64,000 bases of DNA from assembly GCA_030386875.1 (NCBI GenBank), contig CM059567.1:78423130-78487129 (forward strand), given 5' to 3'. This stretch comes from Morinoia aosen (taxonomy: Eukaryota; Arthropoda; Malacostraca; Amphipoda; Talitridae). The position numbers and the translations under genes were made by a program. The notes under the pieces are model-generated. The model was not told the origin of the DNA. It saw nothing but the letters and a program-made list of their open reading frames with translations, and ran no database searches. Shown one piece after another: positions 1 to 11,054 of this stretch (the stretch's first letter is position 1; the number at the start of each line of letters is the position of its first letter).

Positions 1-1639
1 TTTCTAACTGCTCGATCATGAGCTTCCAATTTAGAATAATAGTCGCCATCTGTTCGTATCAATAGGGCCTAGCTCTTAATTACAGGTTTTGCAATTACTT
101 CGGCCTTCGGGTGCCACCGTTCAATCCTAATGTAAAATTTAAATGCCTTGCTGAAGTGAAGCGTATTGACTTAGTTCCACTGAGCCACGAATAATTGAAA
201 GCAATACCATTGCCATTACGATAGCCTATTCCTCCTTACATCATTTCCTTAGAACCCTAGTTCAGAACATTGAGCTAGAGTACAAGGAGCTGTGATTTGA
301 TAGGTTTTATGATTGCTGAACTAAATTATTGAAGTTCCTGCAGTTTAAAACTGCATTGCTCTGTAAAAAAACGATCCGTGTTTTATTTTGGTAACAAAGG
401 CAAGGGATTCTTGCACCGGTGCCCCGGGAGTCAAGTGGGCGCTTACCAAATATCGGACTTTGCAAAATGTCGACAATCATTAGACAGTGCTTTTCTCCAA
501 AGTTTGACTTTATTCTGTACGAAGTTCTTTGTATGATGCTTGAATTTTTGGATTGCAAATTACGTATAATTCTAAGACTACCGTCCTCACGGATTATTTC
601 AGATTCATACAACCATCTACTTTGTCCTGAAGTCTCATCCAATTTACCCGCTTGGCTTTCCTCATATTTTCTCAGTTTGGTATGCTTTACGTTGAGATGC
701 AGATAGCGGAACTGGACGCATTTGTCATAAATGATTGGCGAACGTTTTTCTTTAGGGAAATGGAAATGGGTGTCATTTATCAAACGTTACTGGCTTTTTC
801 AATGAATTGTTAACTTATAATGAAAAAGGCATTCATGTTTCGCCGAAGAACTGGAGGTTGTAACAAAGAAACAAACCATTTGAATTGTTCCTAAGTAATT
901 ATTTTTTGCTGTAAAATCTCTGCCGAAATTTGCGACAAAGCCAAGAGAGCACACACGCTGGTAAATCCGTTTTCATTGAACGTGGCACAAGTGTTTGATT
1001 GACGCAATACGTGCTTGGAATGCTGCTCTCTGATGACCGTCTCTCGCATGTCCACGTTGCTGCTAGCTCCTGATATCTCTTTGTATGATCGTTAATTGCC
1101 TGTCTCTAAATGCACGTGTGTTTGATGGGTGACGCGTTATCTCCCCGCTGATTTAAGGCTTGTCGAAACTAAAATCGACGGAGTAAAGGCAGTTACACAC
1201 TTGTGCTTCATGTGCGCATTCTGCTGCTTTGGCTAGCCAGACGATATCATCTTTAATTCGGAAGAGGAAATCGGAACCCTTCATTTGGCACATGAAAGAA
1301 TGTGAAAACTCCTGTACAACACGGTCTGTGTCTGGATTGAGCACACGAATTAACTACAATAGGAGGTGCTACAGACAACCAATGGACCTGGAAATGACTG
1401 TTTGCTCATCTACTTTACTCTGCTGCTCAAGTGCATATAATATTGTATTTTATGTTATTCTAAACTTGAGTACGTTTTAATAGTAATTTTTAATGTGAAC
1501 TCACGTTCTTCCGCCGACATTTTTCAACTTTGCTTTTTTGTTTTTATTATGTTTTTAAGCTTTTCGAGCACATTGATGGTCAATAATTTGCTGGATTTCA
1601 CGAAAAAGATACTGATCTTCGTCCTTGATGCAGACACCT
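1..1639. other. Non-coding stretch, no gene recognised
   Basis: I see no recognisable gene, RNA or transposon here. The longest open frame is on the minus strand at 307-783 (158 codons). It begins at TTG, has no domain I recognise, and contains a splice-donor-like GTAAGC around 444-449. Its length is what chance would give in 64 kb of AT-rich DNA, so I do not call it a gene. Confidence 0.6.
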
Positions 1640-1745
1640 CCGCAGACGTGCCGCGAGAAGCCAGGGTTGGCCGCCGGCGGCCGCTGCGGCGGTGGCCACT
1701 CGTGCGATGCAGCCGCTTCCGTTCTGTGCCTCACTAGTCCCGCGA
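1640..1745. other. Short GC- and CpG-rich island
   Basis: A block of about 100 bp with many CpG and GGC/GCC units stands out sharply from AT-rich flanks. All frames are fairly open across it, and one minus-strand frame gives an alanine run. It could be an exon edge, a promoter-proximal element or simple GC-rich repeat. No splice sites or start codon single out one reading. Confidence 0.4.
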
Positions 1746-3050
1746 TTTTTAATTGTTTTTAACTTGTACTTCCGCCAGATCGTCACTTTAGGCTGCTCCT
1801 TCTCTCACAAATCTGCTAGGGATGTATTTTAAAATGGTCGTGTCTCTATTATTGTGGTGGTGAAGTTCTTGAGTTGTGCCTAGCCACATTGAAAGGTGGA
1901 AGGGGCAGTGCGAGAGCAGTAGAGAATATTCCTGTCTATTTTTAGGAATTAGCACTTTTCCAAGTTTTTTTTTAATTTCAGCTTATAAGTGAAAAGAAAT
2001 TGTAAAAAGGCCTGTTTTAATTAGCGGAATCGGGGAAACAAACGCTCCTTATAAGTAACCGTAGTTACTGCAACAAATATTAGTGCTAATGGTTGTTGGA
2101 TTAGTTTTTTGTTAGGTAAGCATCTTCTTGCCGTTTCCGACTTCAATCGTTCTCTCATGAGAAATTATTCATGTGTAACTGACACCCCGTACGGATGCCC
2201 TTGAGACTTAACGCTTATCGAATTTAGTCTTCAGCTGTTTGTGCTGGCTTGATGTCTGTCACTCTTTGAAAGAACACTTTGATTAAAGGGTACATCATTA
2301 ATAACTTTTCATTGTAGTTAACTTTCATTGCCTTTGGGACTGACCGTAAACTTTTAAGCGGCTCGTAATTTTCTCAGAGGCTGATCTATTAAGTTGTGTT
2401 TCTATACCAGATAATGTTTAAGGAAAAAAAGAAAGCCGAACTATCGAACGAATAAAGTGGAATCACAATATTATAAGCTCAAGTACTCCTGAGGTTTTGG
2501 TTAGAATCGGTTGGTGTTGGGAAGTTGCTTAGCTAGCCTGTGTCACTGTTAGATCAAAACGATGCCGTACACGCACTTCATCTGATTCATGAGTTCCTGC
2601 GTCGTGTATGCTTACCTTCTGGTTTTATGCATGAAATTTACGTATTGAATAAATTGTTTTTTATCGAAATTTTCATTTAATTCACTAGCAATTACGTGCG
2701 TATCATTAGTGCCTATCTGCGACAGTTCATCCAAGATATCGGCGTTGCGTAAGTGATGTCATGCAACAGACTTCAGATTCAGTGTACAGTATTATTGGAC
2801 GAAGCTTTGTTATCAAAATATTTTTGAATAGTTCAAACACCTTCGATGAGAGGCGCAAATAGAATTCTGTATAGCTTCCCGCAAATTGCCTTCTCGTATT
2901 AGTCAACTCGTTGCCAAGTTTTGCACGCATAAAACTGTGATACTCTGTTATCCTATGTATGTCTCCTATATGCGAGCGTCTTGGCGAGCAGTTTTTAAAA
3001 CTTAGAGCTCATGACATGAAGTTCGTCTTTGAACAAAGCCTTGCATGATG
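1746..3050. other. Non-coding stretch, nothing recognised
   Basis: AT-rich sequence with only short open frames and no repeat family shared with the rest of the window. Nothing in it supports a gene call. Confidence 0.6.
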
Positions 3051-3230
3051 TACCTGCCCATGAAATGCGTGCGTGGTAGGGAGGAGCGTGGGCCGCTAAG
3101 TGGTCGGGAGCGGATATTGCGGAGGTTCCGGTTCCTGGCTGCCGAGCAAAACTTCCTCTGCAGGTCCCATGAAAAACCGCCGGTGCGGAACCGTGACGAT
3201 CTGAAGAACAGCGACGGCAGCAGTGGCTAA

Positions 3231-3407
3231 TTGGTGTTGCCGCTCCTCCTGCTGCTCGGCTTGTGTGCGTTGCTGCTGGTACCCCAGGAGACGAGCTCTG
3301 GGGATTGTCCTTCAAACTATCTGGGACTCGGCGCCCCTCGGGTCATCAATAGGATTTCTCAAGAGTGCATTAAGAGACGGGAAGTGTTTGCGCTCGTCTT
3401 CGTTTGA
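3231..3407 (+). other. Candidate exon with signal-peptide-like open frame
   Basis: This 58-codon open frame follows an in-frame TAA and has no ATG, so it could only be an internal exon or a broken gene. Residues 1-17 are almost entirely Leu/Val/Ala/Gly, like the hydrophobic core of a secretory signal peptide. A polar VPQETSSGD stretch follows, then a cysteine and a mixed charged segment ending in a TGA. It lies in a GC-rich island (about 3080-3330). The leucine run comes from CTC/CTG-rich DNA and could be fortuitous. I cannot assign a protein family and saw no clear splice acceptor that would supply a start codon in this frame. Confidence 0.2.
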
Positions 3408-3438
3408 GTTCTAGACCTCGTGTTTGAATTCTAGACCT
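3401..3438 (+). repeat. Short tandem duplication, 20-bp unit
   Basis: Two adjacent copies of a unit starting GTTTGA and ending TTCTAGACCTC lie directly after the candidate exon. They differ by one base (GAGTTC versus GAATTC). This is a local duplication with no further spread. Confidence 0.7.
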
Positions 3439-3578
3439 CTGTGAGTTTGTTTCTGCAGCTAAGACTAGTTAAAAAAACGGTTATGTAATTCGTACATGCT
3501 GCATTTTCCAAGTTTGAATACCTATCGATAGGAACCAACGTAAGTTTCACAGGTAACATAGAGGGAATTATAGTCACT

Positions 3579-3648
3579 GGTTACTGGGCTTTGGTGTAAG
3601 TTACTTAGATAATAAGTTGCTGAATTATATTTTACTGGCCCAGTAACC
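3579..3648. repeat. Inverted repeat, 11-bp perfect arms
   Basis: GGTTACTGGGC at 3579-3589 is matched exactly by its reverse complement GCCCAGTAACC at 3638-3648, across a loop of 48 bases. A looser ACTGG/CTGGG echo surrounds it. It may be a small hairpin or a decayed inverted-repeat insertion. I see no target duplication. Confidence 0.55.
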
Positions 3649-6600
3649 TTTTTATCACTGGGCTGAAAACTATGTGGTGAATTTCGAATCGGTCGTTAAC
3701 TGTGCAACTTCAGTCGAATATTTTTTCCCTTTAACTTTCTTACTTGATGCGTGTATTCATATAAATATTTTTATTTTCTATCGTTTACTGCTGGTACCTG
3801 GGATCCTGTGTTGTGTTCTGGCTGGCCTGAAGTACAAGTCGTAGTCTGAAGCTGCCGACAGTTCCCGGTGTTGAGAGATGACCGTCGCGTCGCGACCACC
3901 TTGTTCGAACACCGGCACGTCCGCAACGCTACTGTTAGCTCTTTGTCACTCTGCTCGACTCTGCTATTCTGATGCTCCTTAATGTCCTTTTCAGTCTGAA
4001 TTGTTAGCTTCAACGCCTCATGCTTGCCATTTCCAAATACTACCTCTAGTCTTGAGCTATACTTTATATCATTATACTACTGCCAGGACTTATATTACTG
4101 GTCTTAAATTATGTAGCTGCTGCTAGTATCTTATGATACTGCTATGAATCTCTAATGTTAATGCCAATTTCGTATGCTCATGCCATTCTCTAATGCTACT
4201 GATGGTTCTTACTTCTCTGTTGATCCCTAAAGCTGCTGTTAGTCTGTAGTTTCACTGCATCTTCTTATTTATGTGCACAGCTTATCCCTCACGTTTTTTC
4301 TTTGCTCGTGGACTGCGTTTATTTTTGGATTTCTTCAGCAGCGTTTCCATACAAAGAACTTAGCACCAAGATTTGAATAAAATATACCTGCTTCGGTATT
4401 TTATGTGAGAAATGGCGCTGTGAGTGCTTAAGTTTCTCTGTAGGCTTATATAGGCTGAATATTTCTATTGGCAACCGTCGCAGGACTGATACTTCTGCTC
4501 GTTCGAATTAGAATTAATTTTGTTTTCATGGAGTGAATGAAATATTCCTGCCTGAATTTCCGCATGCCATTTGCATTGTCTAAATGAACCCCCAAGTCCA
4601 AGGTTACGTTTCTCTCGCTCTTTTCTCTGGCGCTTCCGATCCATGCCGTTATTTTTTTCAGCGCCGCCGCAGACGCGCCGAACTTTCCTAGCTAATGTGG
4701 AACAATTGTTTCCTCACGCACCGCGTCTCCGAGGCTGACGTGACGTTTTTTATGCCGAAAGCAGTGATGTCGAATTTGGTTCATCCCTACGATTTCGGTA
4801 GAATACCGTGTGCCAAAATCTGTATCTAGCTAATTATCTCAGAATTAAAAATATTATTATTGAATGGGTAGTGCGTTTGACCATGTGTTGCCAGGTATCG
4901 TTCATACGTGTTTAGTCTCACACGGCACGTGAACTCGTCACCGCGTCAAATTTTGTGTGGCGCTGAATTTGGCAGGAAGCTCTGCTGGTGCGACACCCCC
5001 GGATCTAAAGGACCGCCGTGCGGGTGGCATCGCATTTTGCTTTCCCTGGTTACGTTTGCTCAGATTTTCTGCTCTCACTAAGTTATTGTGTACCTGAGTC
5101 ACCGCGCCTTGTGTGGTTATGCATCCACATTTTCTATTTTCTTGAGCTGGTTTTCAGATTCACTGAGTATTTTTTTTTCATTTATTTAACTATGCAATGG
5201 TTTGGCATCCTTGGATATTCGTTGCTCATGTAGCGCAGCTTAGGCAAATTGCACTGCGCGTAAAGCATTCTTTATTCTTCAAACGTTATAAATTTGTGCC
5301 GCTTCTGTGTGTAGTGCGACGAACTCTTATTGATACGCGACCCTCTGATGGTATCGAGAGTTCGGCGTTGCCGTCCCCGGGAGAAGTTTTCTGGCGCCCA
5401 CGTGTCGCCAATAATTCAAGTTTGTGCGAGTTAGCAAAGTTACCTGAGTTACCCTAACTCTGTTTACCGGGCGCATCTCTGCCACTTGACATCGCTTTTC
5501 CCTCCTCCAATGAGAAAAAAACGCCCGCAAGTTCAAATATTCTGATATCTTTCGCGAGTCGTCAAAGATCGTGAAATTGAATTCATGCTGAGTGTGGCAC
5601 TAAAGCTGGTATTTGAAGTAAGTACGAGTGTTTTGAGCTTCAGTAACGTCGGAAAACAATAAAAATAGTTATTATTCAGTGGGGCATTCGCTGAACAATA
5701 TTACTCAGAGAAATGCGTGGCAACCAAATAGCTCACAAGCTGTTTTTATTGGCGTTATTTACTCCAGGAACAGCTTGTAATTTAAATTTTTTTGTAAAAG
5801 TTACGAAATTCTGAAAAATATTTTAGTGTACACGCTCACGAAATTATTGTCACTATTGAAAATTTTCAAAGGAGAAGTTCGAAGGAGTGTAAGAAATTAA
5901 TTTAAAAATGTCGAAAAATATTGATTCCTGATCTACAAGTGAGGACAACTTGAATGGAAGGGCTTTTTGTTAATTGTTTTGAGAATATAGTTAACAAATC
6001 TCATTTTATTTTAAACTATAGTGCTCGTATTGTATTCAAAACCTAAAGTAGTTCGCCGTTATTAATTAGTTCAGAATAAATCAAATCTGGGCGTCCACGC
6101 GAGAAGAGACAGTTCTTCGTTGAGACTAACGTTCGTTCTTAATAATTGCACCAATTTACTTCAAGAAAATATTATTCTACTTTTACTCGTTTTTTTATAT
6201 TTAAAAAGTGGTACATTGCATTTGAAGATAAAATAGCGTCCGCTTTTTGTAGCAGGTTTGGCGTTTTTAGTTGAGCGAGAAGTGTTTGTTTTCTGTGCTC
6301 TTTCCCGGTGAGTTACCTAATGAGGAAAATGCTCATCCTTTATGTGCTATGAAACTCTTCGCTGACGCTAATTACGTTTAGTGGAAATCTTCGTGTAGGT
6401 TTTCAGGTGAAGCACTTCAAAAGTAATTAGGATTTGGAACAGCACAGTCATTTTTTGTACCTGTTAGGTTTTTGCAGTCATCATTTCCTATTTACTTCGT
6501 ATTCTATTTGTTATGTTCGTGGTGTGCCAATATTTTTTTTGTATTATTTTCACTCTGAGATGCACTCAAATTTCTGTGTTAATTAAATGTAATCATTGGA

Positions 6601-8880
6601 CACACACAAATGCCTGGTTTCCTGCGAGTACAATAACAAGCTTTTTATTGTTCTTAAATTATAATAATCTTTGTTTTTGTTGGCGCTGAATTGAATTGTG
6701 CATTCCAAGTAATATCAGTTGAGAGTAAATAAGCAACGAGCAAAATTTTTAAATTGTGATTATCTTGTTGATGAGCTTACTCATCAGAAGTTCTATTTCC
6801 GTGGGAGAAAAATGGTATGCTTTTTTACGATGCGTTGCTTCTAATGAGAGCTTTTACACGTGAGCGTTGCAGCGAAAGAGACGAGCAGTCTAACTGGTGC
6901 TAGTTGGGCGCACTAGCAGTGCTTGATTACAGCTGACATGCACGCAGCTTATCTCCCAGACCCTTCATTACCTGGTGTTGGGGCCTAACTACAACTGAAG
7001 TCAATATTGTCTTAATTCTTCGCGCTTGTAATGCGCCTTCGTTCCGAATAAATTTTGGTTTCGAAGTTTTGATGCAGTTATCTGGTGCTGACAGTACTTC
7101 AATGTCCTTTCAAAATATACGGTCTTTTCAAGCCTTTTATTAGTTCTTTTTTTATCTGAGGGCTGATTATTTTATCAATTTGTACTGCGTTCGTATAAAT
7201 GTAAAGTCAAATTTAAAATGATTCCAAGTGTTTTTGTACCTTCTTTTAAATTATCTGAATGTTTCAACTTCATCGCCGAATAATAGGTGAATTTCTGTTC
7301 CGTATTCTTAATTATTCATTGACCTACATCTAGTAATCACTTTATTCACATTTAAAGTTCTAGGTATCACCTACATGGTCGGTGTGCGTGTTCCTCAAGA
7401 GGAAGCCAGTTCCCTTGAAACGTACGAGACCAGGTCTGACATTAGTCATAAAAGACAACATTCACGAGTGTGCATGACTTCTAATCACTTTATTTCTTGG
7501 GCGATGTTCTCTAAACATGCCCCATTTCCATTTTGTGTGGAATCAAGATGTCTTTATGCACCGACCATCCACCACCAACCCTCCCTCCTTCCTTCCTCGT
7601 TCCGTCCGACAAGGTTTTATGAAGGATAGCCAAGTATGCTGGCCAAAGACAAGCTTTTATGTAGACACCATCACAATTTCCATATAGAAGACCCTAATAA
7701 AATAGCTGCTTTATTGTTCAAATTTCCTGGAGTTCCATGAAAGCCGCCATCGTGGTGCATGCTTTTTGAATTTCTGGAGCAGGTCTCGGTAAGTATAACA
7801 TGCGCTGACTCTCACGCTGACAAGAATTGAAATCTCGCTTTACATGGCATCTCGCCCATAAGCTCTTTCCTTTCTGGACTTTCCAATCTAATCAAAGGGT
7901 GATGCACTTCCAAATGCCCGGCATATCTTTTGATTCCACCTTCTGATCGAATCGAGTGGGCCCGGCGGACTTCACGACGTTCTTCTCAGCCGGATCTCAT
8001 TATGTTTGATTTGCATTCTTCTTCAAATTTGATACAATTTCAGCTATCGGAATGATGGTGTTTGCGCACTACTGCCTGCATTGTGCGTGTGATATATATT
8101 TTTGGAATTATAAACATTGTTCTGCGGCTGGCCTCTCGTATTTCTTATTTAAATGCATTATCGTTTTACGAACACAAGAGAAGAAGCTTAATTCGTGACT
8201 TGATAGTAAGTACATCATGAATTTAGGCCGTTGTGTTTCGCTATGCATCTGGATTTTGATTTCCTTTTTGGTGTGAACTTTGGTGAATGTCGTGTGTTTT
8301 TATCATCTTTAGATGGTTGTATGTGTGTATCATTGCTTTTATGTTCCTGACTACGCATTATAATTGTTGCTGATGGATTAGAAACAAATAATTTATTATT
8401 GCGCTGTTCAATTAATTTGCCCTCTAAGTTGATTTAGAAATTGAAAACGGTCTTACTACAGTATAAAGAAAACTGAGCGAGGGAAACATTTCCTCGGAGA
8501 TTTCGTTTAAAATTTCTTCGTAAGCGTTCATGAAATTTTTCAACGATTTTCGTGCAGTTATCGATCTTGAAATCTGTGATGATTTGCGAATAAAACATCC
8601 GATCAATTTTCTACCAACGTTTTCCCCTTGTGCTACAAACATAAATTTTCTAATTTGGTACCTACCGCCTATCCCGAACTTTGTTCCTCGAGTTTATTTC
8701 AATGCATGGTCTCGGTCTTCAACTCGTGTGTACTTATACTTCTTATTTAATACAAGCACAACTTTTCCTTACGTTGTATTCACTTTTTGCTCCCAAATAT
8801 TATATTTAAAGACTATGTGTATCTAGACTTCTCTCACGTTTTTATTCTTCCATTATGACGGCAGCACACTGTTCGTTTGC
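3649..8880. other. Non-coding stretch, no gene recognised
   Basis: This is over 5 kb of T-rich sequence without a recognisable gene or repeat family. Segment 4020-4260 has a vague recurring TACTGCTA-like texture. Segment 7568-7600 is pyrimidine-rich (CCACC, then CCTTCC). An ATG at 5585 opens eleven codons that run into a good splice-donor motif (GTAAGT at 5618), but such pairs are expected by chance. The 84-codon ATG frame at 7375-7629 has no domain I recognise. Confidence 0.6.
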
Positions 8881-9240
8881 TTGAAGCGTATGCTCGCACG
8901 GAACTTTTGCTCACACTCGGACACCAGCTCGCACGAGCACCTTGTCCGCCCCAGTGATGCGGTCGACGCCGGCCTTATTTGGCTAGGGTTTAGTGAGCGG
9001 GCGGGCGCTGGAGAAGCGCCTCACTTCAATTGATATGGACGGTGCTAAATTTCGAACTTTTGTTGGCTCTCGCGTTGAGCGGAGAACGCCGCGTTTGCAC
9101 AAGAAGTTCTTCCATAAAAAGCTTCAGCGTGGCCGCTCCACGACCCTAATTTATGATAGCTTTTCGACGAGCGTTATATGGGAGGAATTTTAAGTTTCCC
9201 ACCGGCCGGCGTGCCTTCACGAAGCGATCCCTCGGCTTTA
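8880..9240. other. GC-rich segment left of the palindromic element
   Basis: This stretch is richer in G, C and CpG than its surroundings and is partly open on the + strand (about 8993-9193, 66 codons from a GTG). The frame is basic and not recognisable. It could be an exon or an old regulatory island. The hAT-like element inserted just to its right. Confidence 0.3.
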
Positions 9241-9252
9241 TATCATCTTTCT

Positions 9253-9260
9253 TTTGTTTC
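9253..9260 (+). repeat. Left 8-bp target site duplication
   Basis: TTTGTTTC immediately left of the element is repeated exactly at 13072-13079, immediately right of it. Eight-base duplications are characteristic of hAT (and also P) transposons. Confidence 0.9.
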
Positions 9261-9273
9261 TAGTGATGTACCG

Positions 9274-9378
9274 ATGTATCGGTATCGGTATCGGTATCGG
9301 CAGTATCGGCCATTTTTAGTGGTATCGGTATCGGTATCGGTATCGGCAAAATCCGGCCGATACTTTACCGATACTTTC
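9274..9378 (+). repeat. Left subterminal TATCGG hexamer array
   Basis: About nine TATCGG units read on the + strand, in two clusters of four plus a single, separated by a near-palindromic spacer (CCATTTTTAGTGG). Two CCGATAC units in the opposite sense follow. In hAT elements, repeated subterminal motifs are commonly transposase-binding sites; that role is inferred here. The orientation is odd: see the right array. Confidence 0.85.
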
Positions 9379-9581
9379 CAAAAATACGTATTTTATCATT
9401 CAAGTGAGGGTCATAAATCATGAAAGTAAAAGTATTTAACCTAATAATACCCGTTGTGTGTTTATTTATATATTTATTTGGTGTCCGCGTTGTGTGAGTT
9501 TGCGGTATCATGGATACCGAATTCCTCTGTGTAACATTAAAAGATGGCGTTTCCATGCATTTAAATATTTGACATTTTATC

Positions 9582-9650
9582 AGGATAGGTTTTCTTAGGA
9601 TAGGATAGGTTAGCTTAGATTAGGATAGGCTAGGTTAGCACAGGTTAGGT
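9582..9650 (+). repeat. Degenerate TTAGG-like telomere-type block
   Basis: The stretch consists of AGGATAGGTTAG, TTAGGATAGG and AGGTTAGG variants, resembling the arthropod telomeric repeat TTAGG in degenerate form. It lies inside the left arm of the palindromic element. Opposite it, the right arm carries a non-matching segment of roughly 390 bp (about 12345-12735), with only short CCTATCC/AACCTATCC remnants at its edge. Confidence 0.6.
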
Positions 9651-11025
9651 AATACCGTCAGAATTTTTTCTCGGGTCCGCCTAGCTTAACGATGACATAG
9701 TCCATGGAATCTCCACGGGTCCTGCTACTATCTAATAATACCTTTGGTTTATTTGGAGTCCGCTTCTTCCATTTTCTTTGTCACACTCATGAGGAGAGTT
9801 ATAGTGACCGTATCTGTGATACGAGTTTCACCAGTGCGTAAGAACAAGAATATTTTTCATCACGAGCGCTGTTAGGATGAATACATTCGTTGGGCATCAC
9901 ATTTGGAAAATTTGTTCAAGAAAGTTAGTGAGTCCCGTGATATTTGACGGGCTGTGCGTACTTGTAATCAAATAAAGAGCCTATTCATACCTAGTAAATT
10001 AGATAGCTAACTATTGAATTATAGCGTTCAATCAGGCCCGCTAACTGAATTCACTACTTTTAACTCCCGATGAGTCACGGTCATAACTGAGAGCTATGTA
10101 AAATGAATAGTTAAACCCTATAGCTACAAAATTTTTTTTATACTTTTACGACTAAACCTTTATAGTTTGACCTAATGTCCGTATCTTAAAGTGTGACAGG
10201 CTAACAAAAACCAAACCAATTTAATAAAGTGAAGGAGCATTTGAAAGTTTTTGTGAATTTAATATAGAAATTGCCGAAAATTCTATTTTAATTTAGCTTG
10301 TAAATCGCCAAATATTACGAAGCTAATAATTTATTTTAACTTAGCGTGCATATCACCGTTCATTACGAATCTTGCATTTTTCTTCTATGTTAAGATATTT
10401 GAACAATTCACGAACAATCTTATAGTTCAATACATCTGAACGGGTCAGTTGATTGCTTTCATCGCAACTTGATGAATTTAAAAACGAGGAAAATTCCAAT
10501 GAACTTAATCATATTTACTAGGAATACGTTTCGGAGTCCAGCTCCATCATCAGTTCGGAAAATTAAAATTCATTACGACTACAATAAAAGAAAAAATAAG
10601 ATGTTGGATACAGTCATTAAAGAAAATCACGAAAACAAAAAAAAAATCAAAACATGTCCCAGAGAAAGTGAAATCGACATGATCTACTTCCAATTTTCGA
10701 TGGGTAGGAACTGTCAGAGTTGTTGAGGGCCAGTTTTCGTTTAAAAATATGTAGCGACTCTGAAATTCTGAGGTCACATCTAGTTGAAGCCGAATCTAAG
10801 ATTTTGAAGTCCGCAGAGGATATCGGTTCGTTGCATTTTACTGCGTGATTACGTACGAATTGTGCGAATTCATTCCCCGTGCGGAAGCTTCAACCCCGAT
10901 GTTCGGCCATTCTGATATAAAAGTTTTGTGCCGTAATGCCGACGTACGATGATGTGCACTGCACACAACTGTAAGAATAAATCAGAAAGGCTCTTTCTCC
11001 ATCAAAAGCGTATCCTTGTACCGGA

Positions 11026-11054
11026 ATTGTATAATTTTATGGTTGCTTCATTTT
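11026..11054. other. Central loop of the palindrome
   Basis: The 29 unpaired bases lie between CCGGA at 11021-11025 and TCCGG at 11055-11059. A transcript crossing this point would form a hairpin with arms well over 1.5 kb. Confidence 0.8.

Larger units (their letters stand above)
9261..11025 (+). repeat. Left arm of the giant inverted repeat
   Basis: This arm of about 1.77 kb pairs with 11055-13071. Near the centre the match is very close, for example 10945-10970 and the stretch from 11005 that contains GCGTATCCTTGTACCGG. The open frames at 10469-10726 and 10949-11254 come from this symmetry and I do not call them genes. An ATG near 10952 starts MCTAHNC, faintly like the beginning of a THAP zinc finger. 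It recurs on the minus strand of the other arm, so it is an arm-encoded relic at most. Confidence 0.8.

Noticed and set aside
307..783. 158-codon minus-strand frame with an internal donor-like GTAAGC
   Set aside because: It starts at TTG, has no recognisable domain and no acceptor compatible with its frame. About one frame of this length is expected by chance in 64 kb.
9270..9378. Reading the TATCGG block as an independent microsatellite or CRISPR-like array
   Set aside because: It lies at the exact end of a target-duplication-bounded element and has a counterpart at the other end. It is a subterminal transposon array; nothing here is prokaryotic.
9582..9650. A true interstitial telomere
   Set aside because: Only degenerate TTAGG variants over about 70 bp, inside a transposon arm. 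No long perfect array.
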